NCBI RefSeq assembly: GCF_001280425.1
Contig: NZ_LIUF01000004.1
Span: 476,076 to 540,075, forward strand
DNA: 64,000 nt
DNA from: Haloarcula rubripromontorii
GTDB taxonomy: Archaea > Halobacteriota > Halobacteria > Halobacteriales > Haloarculaceae
Direction: 5' to 3'
Made by a program: the position numbers and the translations under genes. Shown piece by piece: positions 42,140 through 51,215 of the stretch. A model generated the notes under the pieces. It was not told the origin of the DNA, searched no databases, and saw only the letters and a list, made by a program, of their open reading frames with translations. The first letter of the stretch is position 1. Each line of letters opens with the position of its first letter.

Positions 42140-42544
42140 TGCGATTCTCCCGCCCCCTGTCCAGAGGACACTTCGAGATGCGACTAACGAAACGCATGCA
42201 TCCAACCGGGCTACTCATACTGTGACGTAGGTCACTGGCCCGGTATAACTGTTGTCGACAAACGTCATGGGTGTCTTCGGTAGCCTCGATACACCTTATA
42301 TATTACTTAGAGGTATCAAAGATTTCAGCGAGGATTCTAACCAATATCGAGCCTATTTTGATCTATAATTTGAGACGCGCTGTACAATACTCGGGATGTT
42401 GTACGGATTTCAGGTCCCAAACCGATGCGAATAGACCTTTCGTCGAGTTCTACTCCGCCCCTCATCTCGGCTCCTGTCAGACCGCGTTCTGAAAGGTAGA
42501 CCAGCTCCACTAACAATAAGCCACGTCGGCTACCTCACGGTTCA
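42140..42544. other. 405-base gap, AT-rich, no gene
   Basis: No coding frame is convincing here. It contains promoter-like text (tatatattacttag near 42297) and separates the NadE-like gene from the frameshifted zinc protein. If the NadE-like start is 42205, the first part is coding. Confidence 0.4.
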
Positions 42545-43368
42545 CTACGTCGTGAGTTCGGTCGTTTCGATGGACTGCTCAGTAACAACCAGTTCACGGT
42601 TGACAATCCAGTCGACGAGCGTACTGCTGTCAAGCCGGTCCGAGATGACATCGCCATCTGCAGTGTAGCGTCTGATTTTGTAGGAATCCATCGCGTTCCG
42701 GTTCTCGGTGATAGCTTCGACGGCTTCGATTCGCTCGTCAGTCACAGTGTTGGAATACGTGACGCCCGGAACAAAACTGACAGTCGGGATATCAGTCGGC
42801 CAGTCCCAGTCGAACTGCTTGTGGTATTGGTCGAACTGCCACACGAGACGAGCCGCAGACGGCTCTGTTTCGACCGTCTCAGTAGTTTCCGCCTTCAGTG
42901 TCCGGTCCCAGTAGTCCATCACGCAGGATTTGAGATCCGCCTGGAGCTGTCCCTCGATCATCTTTTGTTCGATTGGATACCGCAGCTCGATAGCGACGAT
43001 GGCCTGACTGTCAAGATGGGTAAGACACCGCTGGCACTCCATCTCAAACACGGAGAGGCCAATCAGCTGCGTAACCGTGAGATGGACGAGTTCGTTTCCG
43101 CAGTTTGGACACCACAGGAACAACACGTCGTCGTGACTCCCAGTCAGTTCCGCCAGCACAGTCAGATCAGCGAATGCTTTGTCACTGTCGGTATCCTGTG
43201 ACTGGGGGGACTCGCCTATCGCGGTATGGCTGTCCTCGTCCGCGTACTTCGCAAGTTTATGATCTTTCAGTAGTGTTTTGATAACCGAATCGTACGATGA
43301 ATGCGACTCCGCGTTCCGTATCTCTCTCAGTTTTTTTTTGTCCATTCTTTTACCCGAACACTCGCCAT
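42545..43368 (-). CDS. ribbon-helix-helix plus zinc-ribbon protein (copy 2), 5' frameshift at poly-A tract
   Basis: A sister of the 5657-6505 gene, alignable from end to end (CPNC and CQRC zinc ribbon; MDSYKIRRYTADG near the end). The family start would be the ATG at 43368, reading MASVRVKEWTK, but the run of nine A residues (43331-43339 on the plus strand as T) puts a stop two codons later. A tenth A would restore KKKLREIRNAE. Downstream, ATG at 43345 (MDKKKLRE) opens the frame and would make a protein that lacks the first strand of the ribbon-helix-helix. Confidence 0.7.
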
Positions 43369-43524
43369 ATGATTGATAGATATCCCGGAACCCCATAGTT
43401 TCTTTGTATAATGGTCCTAAAATTGGAATTACATCTATGAGAGTTGCCTCGTTTCTCAGATAACAGCGGTATACAGTCGAACGCGAGACTGGGCGTCAAT
43501 CATGGAATGAGAACGTGGAAAGGC

Positions 43525-45315
43525 TCAGTCAGCCGAGGCCGCTTTCTCGTTCGCAACAGACCACTGTGTCGGGTCAATCTCGCGTCCGTCGAACGCGGTG
43601 TATTCCGGGTACGCAGTGAATACCAGATACTCGGTTCCCTGCTGCAAGTATTCGATAAGGGTGTGCAGATTGTCGTCATCGAGGCCGCCTAGCCCGTCGA
43701 CAAGCAAGAGCGGAACAGCGTCGCCGACATCGAACGACTGGCGGCCAGCCAGCGCTGCTACAAAACCGATGAGTTCGAGTTCCCCCTCGCTGAGGGCATC
43801 TAAGCTCGCTTCCTGGCCGTCGCGAGCGACCACGATATCGAAGTCAGCGGTGAGTCGGGCCGTTTCGAACCCCGTCCCAAATCGGGAGAGGATGTCCTGC
43901 ATCGCCGTGTCGAACGCTTCCCGTGACTCACGCTTGATTCGGTCTTTCCGGTTTCGAAGTTCCGCGAGGTCGTCCCGGAGCGATTCAAGTTCGGTCTCGA
44001 GCGTGTCGGCGCGGGCCGCTCTCGTTTCGAGTTGTGCCAGTTCGTCGGCGGTGTCTTCAAGCTCGGCCTCGCGGTACTTGATCTCACTCTCGACATCCGA
44101 AAGTTCCGCCACGGTCGCGTCAACGTGGTCTGAAAGCCGCTCTACGTCTTCCTGTGCCTGTTCGAGCCTGTGTCTGGCTGTGCCGAGGCTCTGTTTTCGG
44201 TCGGCCAGCGTCGTTTTCAACTCAGCGATATCTTCCTCTAGATCGGCCTTTCGCCGGCGAGCCTGACTGATTTCCTCGCGCTGTGTTTCCAGTTCCTCGA
44301 CAGTATCTCGGTAGGTCTCCTTCTGGGCGCGAAGCGCTGTGAGTTCGCTTCCGATTGTGTCAAGTTGGTCAGCCAAATCTGCTCGTGTGGTCTCACTGCC
44401 GCAGGTCCAACAGGCGACGGTGTCCCCGGCGATATCACGCTCCACCTCGGTCAGCAAGTCGAGTCGGTCTTCGCTGAGTACCATCTCGGTGGCCGAGTAC
44501 ACAGACTGGAGTACTTCAGCGTCGCGCTCCACCTCTGAGAGCCGTTCCCGCGCCTCCGAGAGCCTGTCCTCAATATCATTGTACTCCGGGATTTCGAGGG
44601 CGTCGAGGGCGTCTTGGCGGTCAGAGAGGCGCTGTTCCGTCCGCTCGATGCTTTGCTCCAGTCGTTCGACGCGGTTCTTGGCCTGATTCTGTTCAGTTCG
44701 TGCTTGACTGAGCTGCCGGCGCACCGACTCAGAACTGTCGTCGCTTCCCGCCTCGCTGTCGATTGTCTCACGTCTGCCCCGCAGGTCTTCGATTTCGTCT
44801 TCCAGTCGCGTCACCTTCTTCTGGACGCTTGGAATCCGCTTTTTTGCTTCGCGAGCCTGCGTGAGTTCCGTTTCAATCTGTTCTCGCTCCCGCTGTAACG
44901 TCTCGATCTGTGAGTCGATATTCTGGAAGTCGAGCGGCCGCAACAGCACATCCTCCAGGTTTTCTCCTGCTCGGACGGCACGACGGACCTCGTTTCGTTC
45001 GTCCAGGCACGCAAACAGTTCAGCGCGGATCACGTCGTACTCGTCACTGAGATACGGTTCACCGTGTCGGACCACGGTACCGTTCTCGCGGCTGAGCGTC
45101 ACGTCGTAGGCCCCAGTTGGCGTTTCGAGATGCACCGCACCGTTGTCTTCCCCTTCAGTCAGTTCAGTAGAAGTGCCAAGGGCCGTCTTGATGGATTCGA
45201 TGAAGCTCGATTTCCCCTGCCAGTTCGAGCCACGGACAACATTCAGTCCCGGTTCTATCGTCGCCGACCCCTCAAGTATCCCCGCGATTCGTTCGATTTC
45301 GATGTTCCAGCTCAT
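43525..45315 (-). CDS. archaea-specific SMC-related (Sph-type) ATPase
   Basis: A 596-residue Rad50/SMC-like protein. Walker A-like GSNWQGKSS (about 29-37), long coiled coil (about 135-480), a zinc-hook-like CWTC at 302-305, then LSEGELELIGF signature and a Walker B LLLVDGLGGLDDD near the end. It is short compared with Rad50 (about 900). In haloarchaea this type is paired with rdfA and linked to DNA or cell-shape control. The ATG overlaps the rdfA stop by 4 bases (ATGA), so the two are coupled. Confidence 0.85.
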   Translation of the reverse strand: MSWNIEIERIAGILEGSATIEPGLNVVRGSNWQGKSSFIESIKTALGTSTELTEGEDNGAVHLETPTGAYDVTLSRENGTVVRHGEPYLSDEYDVIRAELFACLDERNEVRRAVRAGENLEDVLLRPLDFQNIDSQIETLQREREQIETELTQAREAKKRIPSVQKKVTRLEDEIEDLRGRRETIDSEAGSDDSSESVRRQLSQARTEQNQAKNRVERLEQSIERTEQRLSDRQDALDALEIPEYNDIEDRLSEARERLSEVERDAEVLQSVYSATEMVLSEDRLDLLTEVERDIAGDTVACWTCGSETTRADLADQLDTIGSELTALRAQKETYRDTVEELETQREEISQARRRKADLEEDIAELKTTLADRKQSLGTARHRLEQAQEDVERLSDHVDATVAELSDVESEIKYREAELEDTADELAQLETRAARADTLETELESLRDDLAELRNRKDRIKRESREAFDTAMQDILSRFGTGFETARLTADFDIVVARDGQEASLDALSEGELELIGFVAALAGRQSFDVGDAVPLLLVDGLGGLDDDNLHTLIEYLQQGTEYLVFTAYPEYTAFDGREIDPTQWSVANEKAASAD

Positions 45316-45959
45316 GAGTTGTGTGCTGACAGGTTCGCGCTCCGGTGTTGCTTGCAGACGTACCCACGCTCAAGTGCGACGGCGAACGGAACACGAGTCG
45401 GACAGTCCGGGCATCCGAGTTGTATCTGAGCCTCTATCTCCGCGGTGTCACCGCCGTCGATGTCACCCTTGTTCGCGAGTGAAGACAGTGCTGTTTCGGC
45501 TTTCCGTTCGGCGACAGTTTTAGCCGTTGCCACGCTTTCTCGCTCCCAGTTCTTTGTCGCCTCCTGGGGCTCTTTTTCTCCGTCGAGACAGTCGTTGAGA
45601 TGCGTCCGCATCGTCCCCCACGAAACCATGTCATCGCGGATCGATGCACCGGGAATGCCAGTCGCCTGGAGTCGCTCTATCAGTTCGTCTCGCTGTAGAT
45701 CGTCTTGGCCCCGCAATGTCTCGTAATCACTGTCTATGCGGGTATCAAGGGCTTCACGCCCGTGTTCAGTGTAGACTTGTTTAAGTAGTCGTTTGTTGAA
45801 CCACGCCGTCAACGACCGATACCCCATTTCGGTCCGGTCATCAGCACCAGTCCAGCGTGCGAGCAGGCCATCGTCGAGGGAGTCATAGACAGGGTCTGCC
45901 GACGCCAACGCGTACTTGTCGATGACCGCGTCTACTTTGCAACCGGAATCAGCAGCCAT
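45312..45959 (-). CDS. rdfA: rod-determining factor RdfA family protein
   Basis: A 215-residue protein matching the haloarchaeal rdfA product: CKVDAVIDKYALASADPVYDSLDDGLLARWTGADDR at the start in pieces, GYRSLTAWFNKRLLKQVY in the middle, and a C-terminal zinc motif CPDCPTR and CKQH. RdfA was shown to be needed for rod shape in Haloferax volcanii. Here it directly precedes the SMC-like gene, as expected. An imperfect 17-base palindrome lies about 88 bases upstream. Confidence 0.82.
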   Translation of the reverse strand: MAADSGCKVDAVIDKYALASADPVYDSLDDGLLARWTGADDRTEMGYRSLTAWFNKRLLKQVYTEHGREALDTRIDSDYETLRGQDDLQRDELIERLQATGIPGASIRDDMVSWGTMRTHLNDCLDGEKEPQEATKNWERESVATAKTVAERKAETALSSLANKGDIDGGDTAEIEAQIQLGCPDCPTRVPFAVALERGYVCKQHRSANLSAHNS

Positions 45960-46513
45960 TGTCCAGTTGTTCCGGCCTGCTCAGTAATAGTTTTTGACGG
46001 TGGCGTGGCCACAGTCTGCTTTGCGTAGACACTCCCTACAAAAAGATACACCCTTAGTGTGTAATTTTGATATCGAGCTACAAAAACAGAGACGGAACTG
46101 TCTGCCAGCCACCAACGATGTAATATATGTGTCAGGAACTCTGTAATGAATTTTAACTGATATGATAGCGGCACTATTACAGGTCCACGATACGCGATAC
46201 CGTATTCGTTTTTCAGTCACCTTTCGCAGTAAGGCTGCATTGAATATGTACCACCTCTCACTGGGTTTGAGCGATGAAAGTGTGCTTTGAGTCTTACAAT
46301 ATTTCCAGATATATATCATTCCGAGAGGAGAGATCAACAAATGCCACTGGGGTAAAAGTTGTAATATCTAAATACATTCTAAGGATCAAAACTGCTCACT
46401 GGCTTGTCAGGAAGCGGATCCCCCCAGAGAGACAGGTAGTAGCAAACGTAGAACCATCGCGGCGTTGTAACCAAATTAAACGTTTATACCGTCTGTCTCG
46501 TAATTGATGTAGT
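45960..46513. other. 554-base divergent intergenic region
   Basis: No gene is convincing. It holds the rdfA promoter and the imperfect palindrome at 46047-46063, and the TATA box aaacgtttatacc (about 46478-46490) about 25 bases before the ATG of the sensor gene at 46514. AT-rich throughout. Confidence 0.5.
46047..46063. promoter_or_regulatory. palindrome tacaccct-t-agtgtgta
   Basis: One arm mismatch; otherwise it equals the 17-base palindrome at 7673-7689. It lies 88-104 bases before rdfA. Confidence 0.45.
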
Positions 46514-49500
46514 ATGCGGAAGTTGGCCGGTGAAACCGGGCCGGCATCAGCGGATAGTGGGACGGTCGCTTCGAGAATCAAGGTACTGTTAGTCGATGAC
46601 TACGGGGAGTTCCGGCGGACGACAGCGGAGTTGCTGGAACACGAAAACGACCGCATCGATGTCATCGAGGCCGCAAGTGTCGAGGATGCACTCAGCTACT
46701 TCGATTCCGAGTCGATCGACTGCATCGTCAGTGACTACGAGATGCCCGAAACTGACGGGATTGAGTTCGTAGAGACGGTGCGACAGTCCAACGGGGACCT
46801 CCCGTTTATTCTGTTGACAGGCCAAGGGAGCGAGAAACTCGCCAGCAAAGCGGTTTCCGCCGGCGTCACTGATTACTTCGTCAAAGGTGGCGGCCCGGAG
46901 CAGTACGCAGTACTCACGAACAGAATCGAGAACGCGGTCGAGTCATACCGGTTCCGCCGAGAAACTGCGCGGCTATCACGGATTAATTCACTGTTCCGGG
47001 AGATTAATAGGCAAGTACTACTGGCATCGACGGCAGAGGAAATCAAAGAAGCCGTCTGTGAGATTCTGACCAGTTCGGACGCCTACCAGTTCGCCTGGAT
47101 CGGCGAAAAGAACGAATCGGGTGATATCGTCCCCACTGCAGGCGGTGGGGACGCCTTCGAATACGTCGAGGCGATGCTCTCTAGATACGGCCGTTCGGCG
47201 TTCGACGACGGGCCGTTCGGCCACGCTATCGAAACCGGCGAACAGCAGGTGATGTCCGATATCCGGGTCGAATCGTCGGGCCAGCCCTGGCGCGAACTCG
47301 CATCGGAGTACGGTTTCCGGTCGATGATCGTCCTCCCGATCCAGTACACGGGATCAGTCCCGAGCGTCATTTCGATATACGCGGATACACCACACGCCTT
47401 TGACGAGGCGGAGCAGACCGTGCTGTCGGAGCTTGCGGAAATCGTCGCTGACGGGCTCCACTCAACGGCCACGCGTGCCGAACTCGAAATGCGCGAAGAG
47501 GTCCTGCGAACGATTACCGAAGTGTTCACCACGCGAGATGGGGCGCTACGAGAACAGATAGCTGAACTCATGCAAGTGGGCCGCAGCGTACTGGGAACCG
47601 AGTATGCGACGCTGTCACAGATCAGTGGGATGGAATACGGTTTCGAAGTACTCCAGACACCTGACGAAACGATCTTTTCAGGAGGGACCATTCCGTTGTC
47701 AGAAACGCCCTGTGAGAAGGTTATTGCGAGAGAAGAGACGGTCGTGATGACAGATGTCGATACCGAATGTGGCGACAGTGGTCGAGATCATATATGGGAC
47801 GGCGAAGTCAATCGGTACCTCGGGACACCACTCACTGTTGGCGAGAGTATCTACGGGACGCTCTGTTTCTACGGATCTGGGAGGAGCGGAACCGGGTTCT
47901 CGGACTGGGACGTGACGCTCGTGGACCTGCTGAGCAAGTGGATCGGAAACGAACTGCAGACACAGCGTGCGGAGATGGGCTTTACGCAGTTGTACGAAAC
48001 GGCAACGGACCTCTTGGGTGTGACATCAGAGGAGGAAGCCGCGAAAATCGTCGTCTCCCGGGCGCGCGACATCATCGGACTTCCCGAGGTCGTGCTGTAT
48101 ACGTTCGACAGCGATACGAACGCTTTCCGCCCGCTTGCGGCCACGGATACCGGATCGCACAGGGCGATCCCGGCAGACGAGGATAGCCCCGTGAGTTCAG
48201 CCTTTTTCGCCGAAGAAACGATATTGCGTGACGAGGAGTCGGCCGGTGCTGCGAACGGACAGACGATAGCCGACGGAAAAGCCGTGTTCGTCCCGCTGGG
48301 GGACCACGGCGTCCTTCGGGCAGGTGACACCACCGGCGGCGTGTTCGATACCCAGACTCACCGGATTACCGAGCTCCTCGGGGCGACGATTCGAACGGCG
48401 TTCGATAGGCTGACCTACGAGACGGAACTCGAAGACAGACAGCGCGATCTTGAGCAACAAACGGTTCAGCTTGAGCAGATGAATCGGTTGACAGAGCTGA
48501 GTCAGAAAATTCACGAGCGAGTCCTCAGGGCAGACAGTCGCTCCGAAATAGAGCAAGCGGTGTGTGACCAGTTGGTCGCATCTGACATCTGTTCGTTTGC
48601 CTGGATCGGCGAATACGAAGCCGATAACGACCGAGTCACACCACGGACGTGGGCAGGAACCGACCGTGGCTTTTTGGAAGAATCCCGCACGCCCTCGAAT
48701 GAGACGCCGCCTCCACCAGCAGTCCAGACAGCCCGGACTAACGAACAGACGCTGAACAACAACATCGCGGATGGCCTCAGGGGGAAAGGGTGGCAGCGAC
48801 GGCTACTGGAACGAGGGTTCCAGTCAGTCGTCAGTATTCCACTCAGCTATCAGCAGCTCTCCTACGGCATCCTGACCGTGTACGCGAAAACGCCGGACAC
48901 GTTCGATCTGCCGACACAGTCAGTGCTCGAAGAGGTGAGTGAGACCGTCGGATACGCCATTAACAGTATTGAGACGAAGCAAGGGCTCGTCGCAGATCGG
49001 GCTGTCGAACTCCAGTTGGAAGCAACGGAGTCCGACGATATCATTCATCGGATCGCAAGCATCGCCGATGCAGAGGTCACATTCGAGGGTATTGTTCCAC
49101 AAGGCGATACTAGCTGTATCGTGTTTTTCAGCACTGACGCTTCCCCCGATGACCTACAAGCATGTTTGGACACCGTTCCCCGGATTGAGCGACTAGAGTG
49201 TTTAACTGATACTGAAGACACGAGCTTGTTCGAGGCAACGGTCTCGGGAACACAACTCGCACTGACAGTCGCCGAACAGGGAGGGGCCCCGCAGTTACTC
49301 CGGTCCGACGGTGAGACGCTGGAGATACAGCTTGAGGTCCCACAGACTGTCGATATTCGCCAACTCATTGCTGAATTACGGCGTTCGTGTCCAGATATCG
49401 AACTCGTGAGCCGTCACAAGCGGGAGCGTGGTGTCCAGACCCGCGAGTCATTCCACTCGGAGTTGACGGCACAGCTGACCCCCCGGCAGTTCGAGGTCCT

Positions 49501-49678
49501 GCTTGCAGCCTACTATAGCGGGTTCTATCAATCTCCCCGGGACAAGACCGGCCAGCAAATCGCCGATACACTCGATATTTCACAACCAACGTTTAGCCAT
49601 CATCTTCGGGTCGCTGTCCGGAAACTACTTGAGCAACTGTTTAGCGAAGGTGGAACGACCCAGCATCTAGATAGATAG
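46514..49678 (+). CDS. receiver / GAF / Bat / HTH_10 signal-transduction regulator
   Basis: A 1054-residue protein. Order: response-regulator receiver (about 20-140; acidic pair D28-D29, phosphoacceptor D74, T102, K124), four GAF-like domains (about 165-315, 330-480, 490-640, 670-815, two of them of the FAWIGE type), a Bat-type beta domain (about 820-985) and a C-terminal HTH_10 (LTPRQFEVLLAAYYSGFYQ, then DTLDISQPTFSHHLR). Bat proteins control bacterio-opsin genes; this one has no PAS domain but senses several small ligands. No partner kinase is adjacent. A TATA box lies 25 bases upstream. Confidence 0.88.
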   Translation: MRKLAGETGPASADSGTVASRIKVLLVDDYGEFRRTTAELLEHENDRIDVIEAASVEDALSYFDSESIDCIVSDYEMPETDGIEFVETVRQSNGDLPFILLTGQGSEKLASKAVSAGVTDYFVKGGGPEQYAVLTNRIENAVESYRFRRETARLSRINSLFREINRQVLLASTAEEIKEAVCEILTSSDAYQFAWIGEKNESGDIVPTAGGGDAFEYVEAMLSRYGRSAFDDGPFGHAIETGEQQVMSDIRVESSGQPWRELASEYGFRSMIVLPIQYTGSVPSVISIYADTPHAFDEAEQTVLSELAEIVADGLHSTATRAELEMREEVLRTITEVFTTRDGALREQIAELMQVGRSVLGTEYATLSQISGMEYGFEVLQTPDETIFSGGTIPLSETPCEKVIAREETVVMTDVDTECGDSGRDHIWDGEVNRYLGTPLTVGESIYGTLCFYGSGRSGTGFSDWDVTLVDLLSKWIGNELQTQRAEMGFTQLYETATDLLGVTSEEEAAKIVVSRARDIIGLPEVVLYTFDSDTNAFRPLAATDTGSHRAIPADEDSPVSSAFFAEETILRDEESAGAANGQTIADGKAVFVPLGDHGVLRAGDTTGGVFDTQTHRITELLGATIRTAFDRLTYETELEDRQRDLEQQTVQLEQMNRLTELSQKIHERVLRADSRSEIEQAVCDQLVASDICSFAWIGEYEADNDRVTPRTWAGTDRGFLEESRTPSNETPPPPAVQTARTNEQTLNNNIADGLRGKGWQRRLLERGFQSVVSIPLSYQQLSYGILTVYAKTPDTFDLPTQSVLEEVSETVGYAINSIETKQGLVADRAVELQLEATESDDIIHRIASIADAEVTFEGIVPQGDTSCIVFFSTDASPDDLQACLDTVPRIERLECLTDTEDTSLFEATVSGTQLALTVAEQGGAPQLLRSDGETLEIQLEVPQTVDIRQLIAELRRSCPDIELVSRHKRERGVQTRESFHSELTAQLTPRQFEVLLAAYYSGFYQSPRDKTGQQIADTLDISQPTFSHHLRVAVRKLLEQLFSEGGTTQHLDR

Positions 49679-49748
49679 CGTCTGTAATCTCAGTTTGCTA
49701 GTCTGATAGAGTATATCCTGATACGGCAGTACGTCCATACAAAGAACA

Positions 49749-50012
49749 ATGAGTCTGGAGTGGAACGAGACAGAAACTGTCTTCTGGGCAAACCAGTACG
49801 AATCACCGAGTGAAGCAATTGTGACCGCGATTGCATCTAAAGAATCCGTTACAGAAACGAGCCTCCCGCCGTTATATAATCAAATCGACCCGGACGCCCT
49901 CGACACGCTTGTCACGGGGCAGTCCAACGACGATATACAGATCAGTTTCACATACAGTGGGTACACCGTTCGAATCCGAGACAGCGAGATAATCGAAATC
50001 ACGCCCACGTAG
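49749..50012 (+). CDS. HalOD1 output-domain protein
   Basis: An 87-residue protein with the HalOD1 pattern: ESPSEAIVTAIASKE, LPPLYNQIDPDALDTLV and DIQISFTYSGYTVRIR. HalOD1 proteins are found alone or at the ends of haloarchaeal response regulators. It follows the big regulator by 70 bases and is probably its downstream partner. The biochemical role is unknown. Confidence 0.8.
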   Translation: MSLEWNETETVFWANQYESPSEAIVTAIASKESVTETSLPPLYNQIDPDALDTLVTGQSNDDIQISFTYSGYTVRIRDSEIIEITPT

Positions 50013-50497
50013 CCGGACGGCAGCTTCCTACTTGTTCTTCAGTGAGTACACAACCAGTGCCACAGACCCCGATATATTATTAATAGGATACTACGTAGTT
50101 TCTGTCTGCTCTTGGTAGAGTGCAAGAGTGTAGTTCTAATATTTATATAGATACTAATAGAAGTAGATTCGGAGTCTGGTAGTGTGAATCAGAGGGTTGT
50201 CTCAACCGAGTACGAACCTACCGTAGGGCGCTTTCACCAGCATGCTTGTTTGTTGTCTACACTCAATCGTTGTAGTTTAGGTGTGTAGTATAGCAGATAC
50301 GTCCACATCGCAAGCACAGAGGTTATATGCTGACTGTGGCCGGTAAGTGACGGACAGAAATCTAATGCATCATACAAGTAGCTATTTCTTACTGAGGAAT
50401 TAGAGGGTAACGGGGGTGTAACAAAACGGTACCCCGGGTTTCGTGTATATATGTCGCTCTCGCGGCCTGAACATAAACCAATGCAGCAACAGAGGTC
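50013..50497. other. 485-base intergenic stretch, no gene
   Basis: AT-rich, with TATA-like runs (gatatattattaatag near 50070, atatttatatagatac near 50139). No frame matched a protein family. Confidence 0.4.
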
Positions 50498-51052
50498 ATG
50501 AGTGCACCGATGGCAGAAGAAGAACAAGAGCTCTCGCGCGACCAAATGTTCGATATCCTCAGCAGTTCTAGGCGTCGATACACACTTTATTATCTGCGCC
50601 AACAGATAGAACCAGTCCAGCTGACCGATTTAGCTGAGGAATTGGCTGCGTGGGAGAACGATACAACCGTCGAAGAACTCTCCTCGCAGGCGCGAAAGCG
50701 GGTGTACGTTTCGCTGTATCAGACCCATGCTCCGAAACTTCAGGAGGCAGGGCTAATAACGTATGACGCTGATACGGGTGAGATAGCTCTTCGAGAGGAT
50801 GCCCCGGAAGTTGAACCGTTCATCAGCAATGGCGATGACGAGTCGAAATGGTATCAGTACTATGGCGCAGTGGCGCTACTTAATGCCGTTTTGGTCATAG
50901 CAGCGATCGTCGGTGTACCTCTGCTCAGTGCCGTTAATCCGTTGGTTATTGGACTAGTCGTCATCAGTTCATTTCTCGTGCTTTCTATTGCTCACGCGGT
51001 TTCCAGACGCCGAGGAAAAAAGGACAAAACCTTTGATATCGGTGAGCCGTGA
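50498..51052 (+). CDS. winged-helix DUF7344-type membrane protein
   Basis: A 184-residue protein. Residues 12-110 look like a haloarchaeal winged helix domain: LSRDQMFDILSSSRRRYTLYYLR, then KRVYVSLYQTHAPKLQEAGLITYD. Two membrane segments follow (about 124-146 and 149-168) and a basic tail RRRGKK. This architecture is common in haloarchaeal regulators tethered to the membrane. The ATG at 50498 is preferred; the one 12 bases later is possible. Confidence 0.75.
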   Translation: MSAPMAEEEQELSRDQMFDILSSSRRRYTLYYLRQQIEPVQLTDLAEELAAWENDTTVEELSSQARKRVYVSLYQTHAPKLQEAGLITYDADTGEIALREDAPEVEPFISNGDDESKWYQYYGAVALLNAVLVIAAIVGVPLLSAVNPLVIGLVVISSFLVLSIAHAVSRRRGKKDKTFDIGEP

Positions 51053-51095
51053 ACGACGCTGTGGACTGGTTAAAGAGACACCCCCCAAGGGCGTG

Positions 51096-51215
51096 TTATT
51101 CTTCGTCGTCGGCCGCACCATCCGGCAGTAACTGATCGGGCGACCGTTTGTACATCGGAGTGCTCGCGAATTCCGAAATTCGTTCCATTTCGCTGTCGGA
51201 GATATGTTCCGGCAT
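51096..51215 (-). CDS. 39-residue haloarchaeal small protein
   Basis: A short frame reading MPEHISDSEMERISEFAST then PMYKRSPDQLLPDG and an acidic end. It has no low-complexity bias and resembles small conserved haloarchaeal proteins of the type MPEHIS-E-E-M-RI-EFA. The stop is at 51096-51098 and the ATG at 51213-51215. Function unknown. Confidence 0.55.
   Translation of the reverse strand: MPEHISDSEMERISEFASTPMYKRSPDQLLPDGAADDEE

Noticed and set aside
42271-42492. 73-residue plus-strand frame
   Set aside because: Composition and codon use unlike genes here; lies in an AT-rich promoter-like gap.
46274-46507. 77-residue plus-strand frame before the sensor gene
   Set aside because: Basic, cysteine-poor and unlike haloarchaeal proteins; it covers the promoter of the sensor gene.
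50234-50602. 122-residue minus-strand frame
   Set aside because: Overlaps the winged-helix gene start, low-quality composition, no family.
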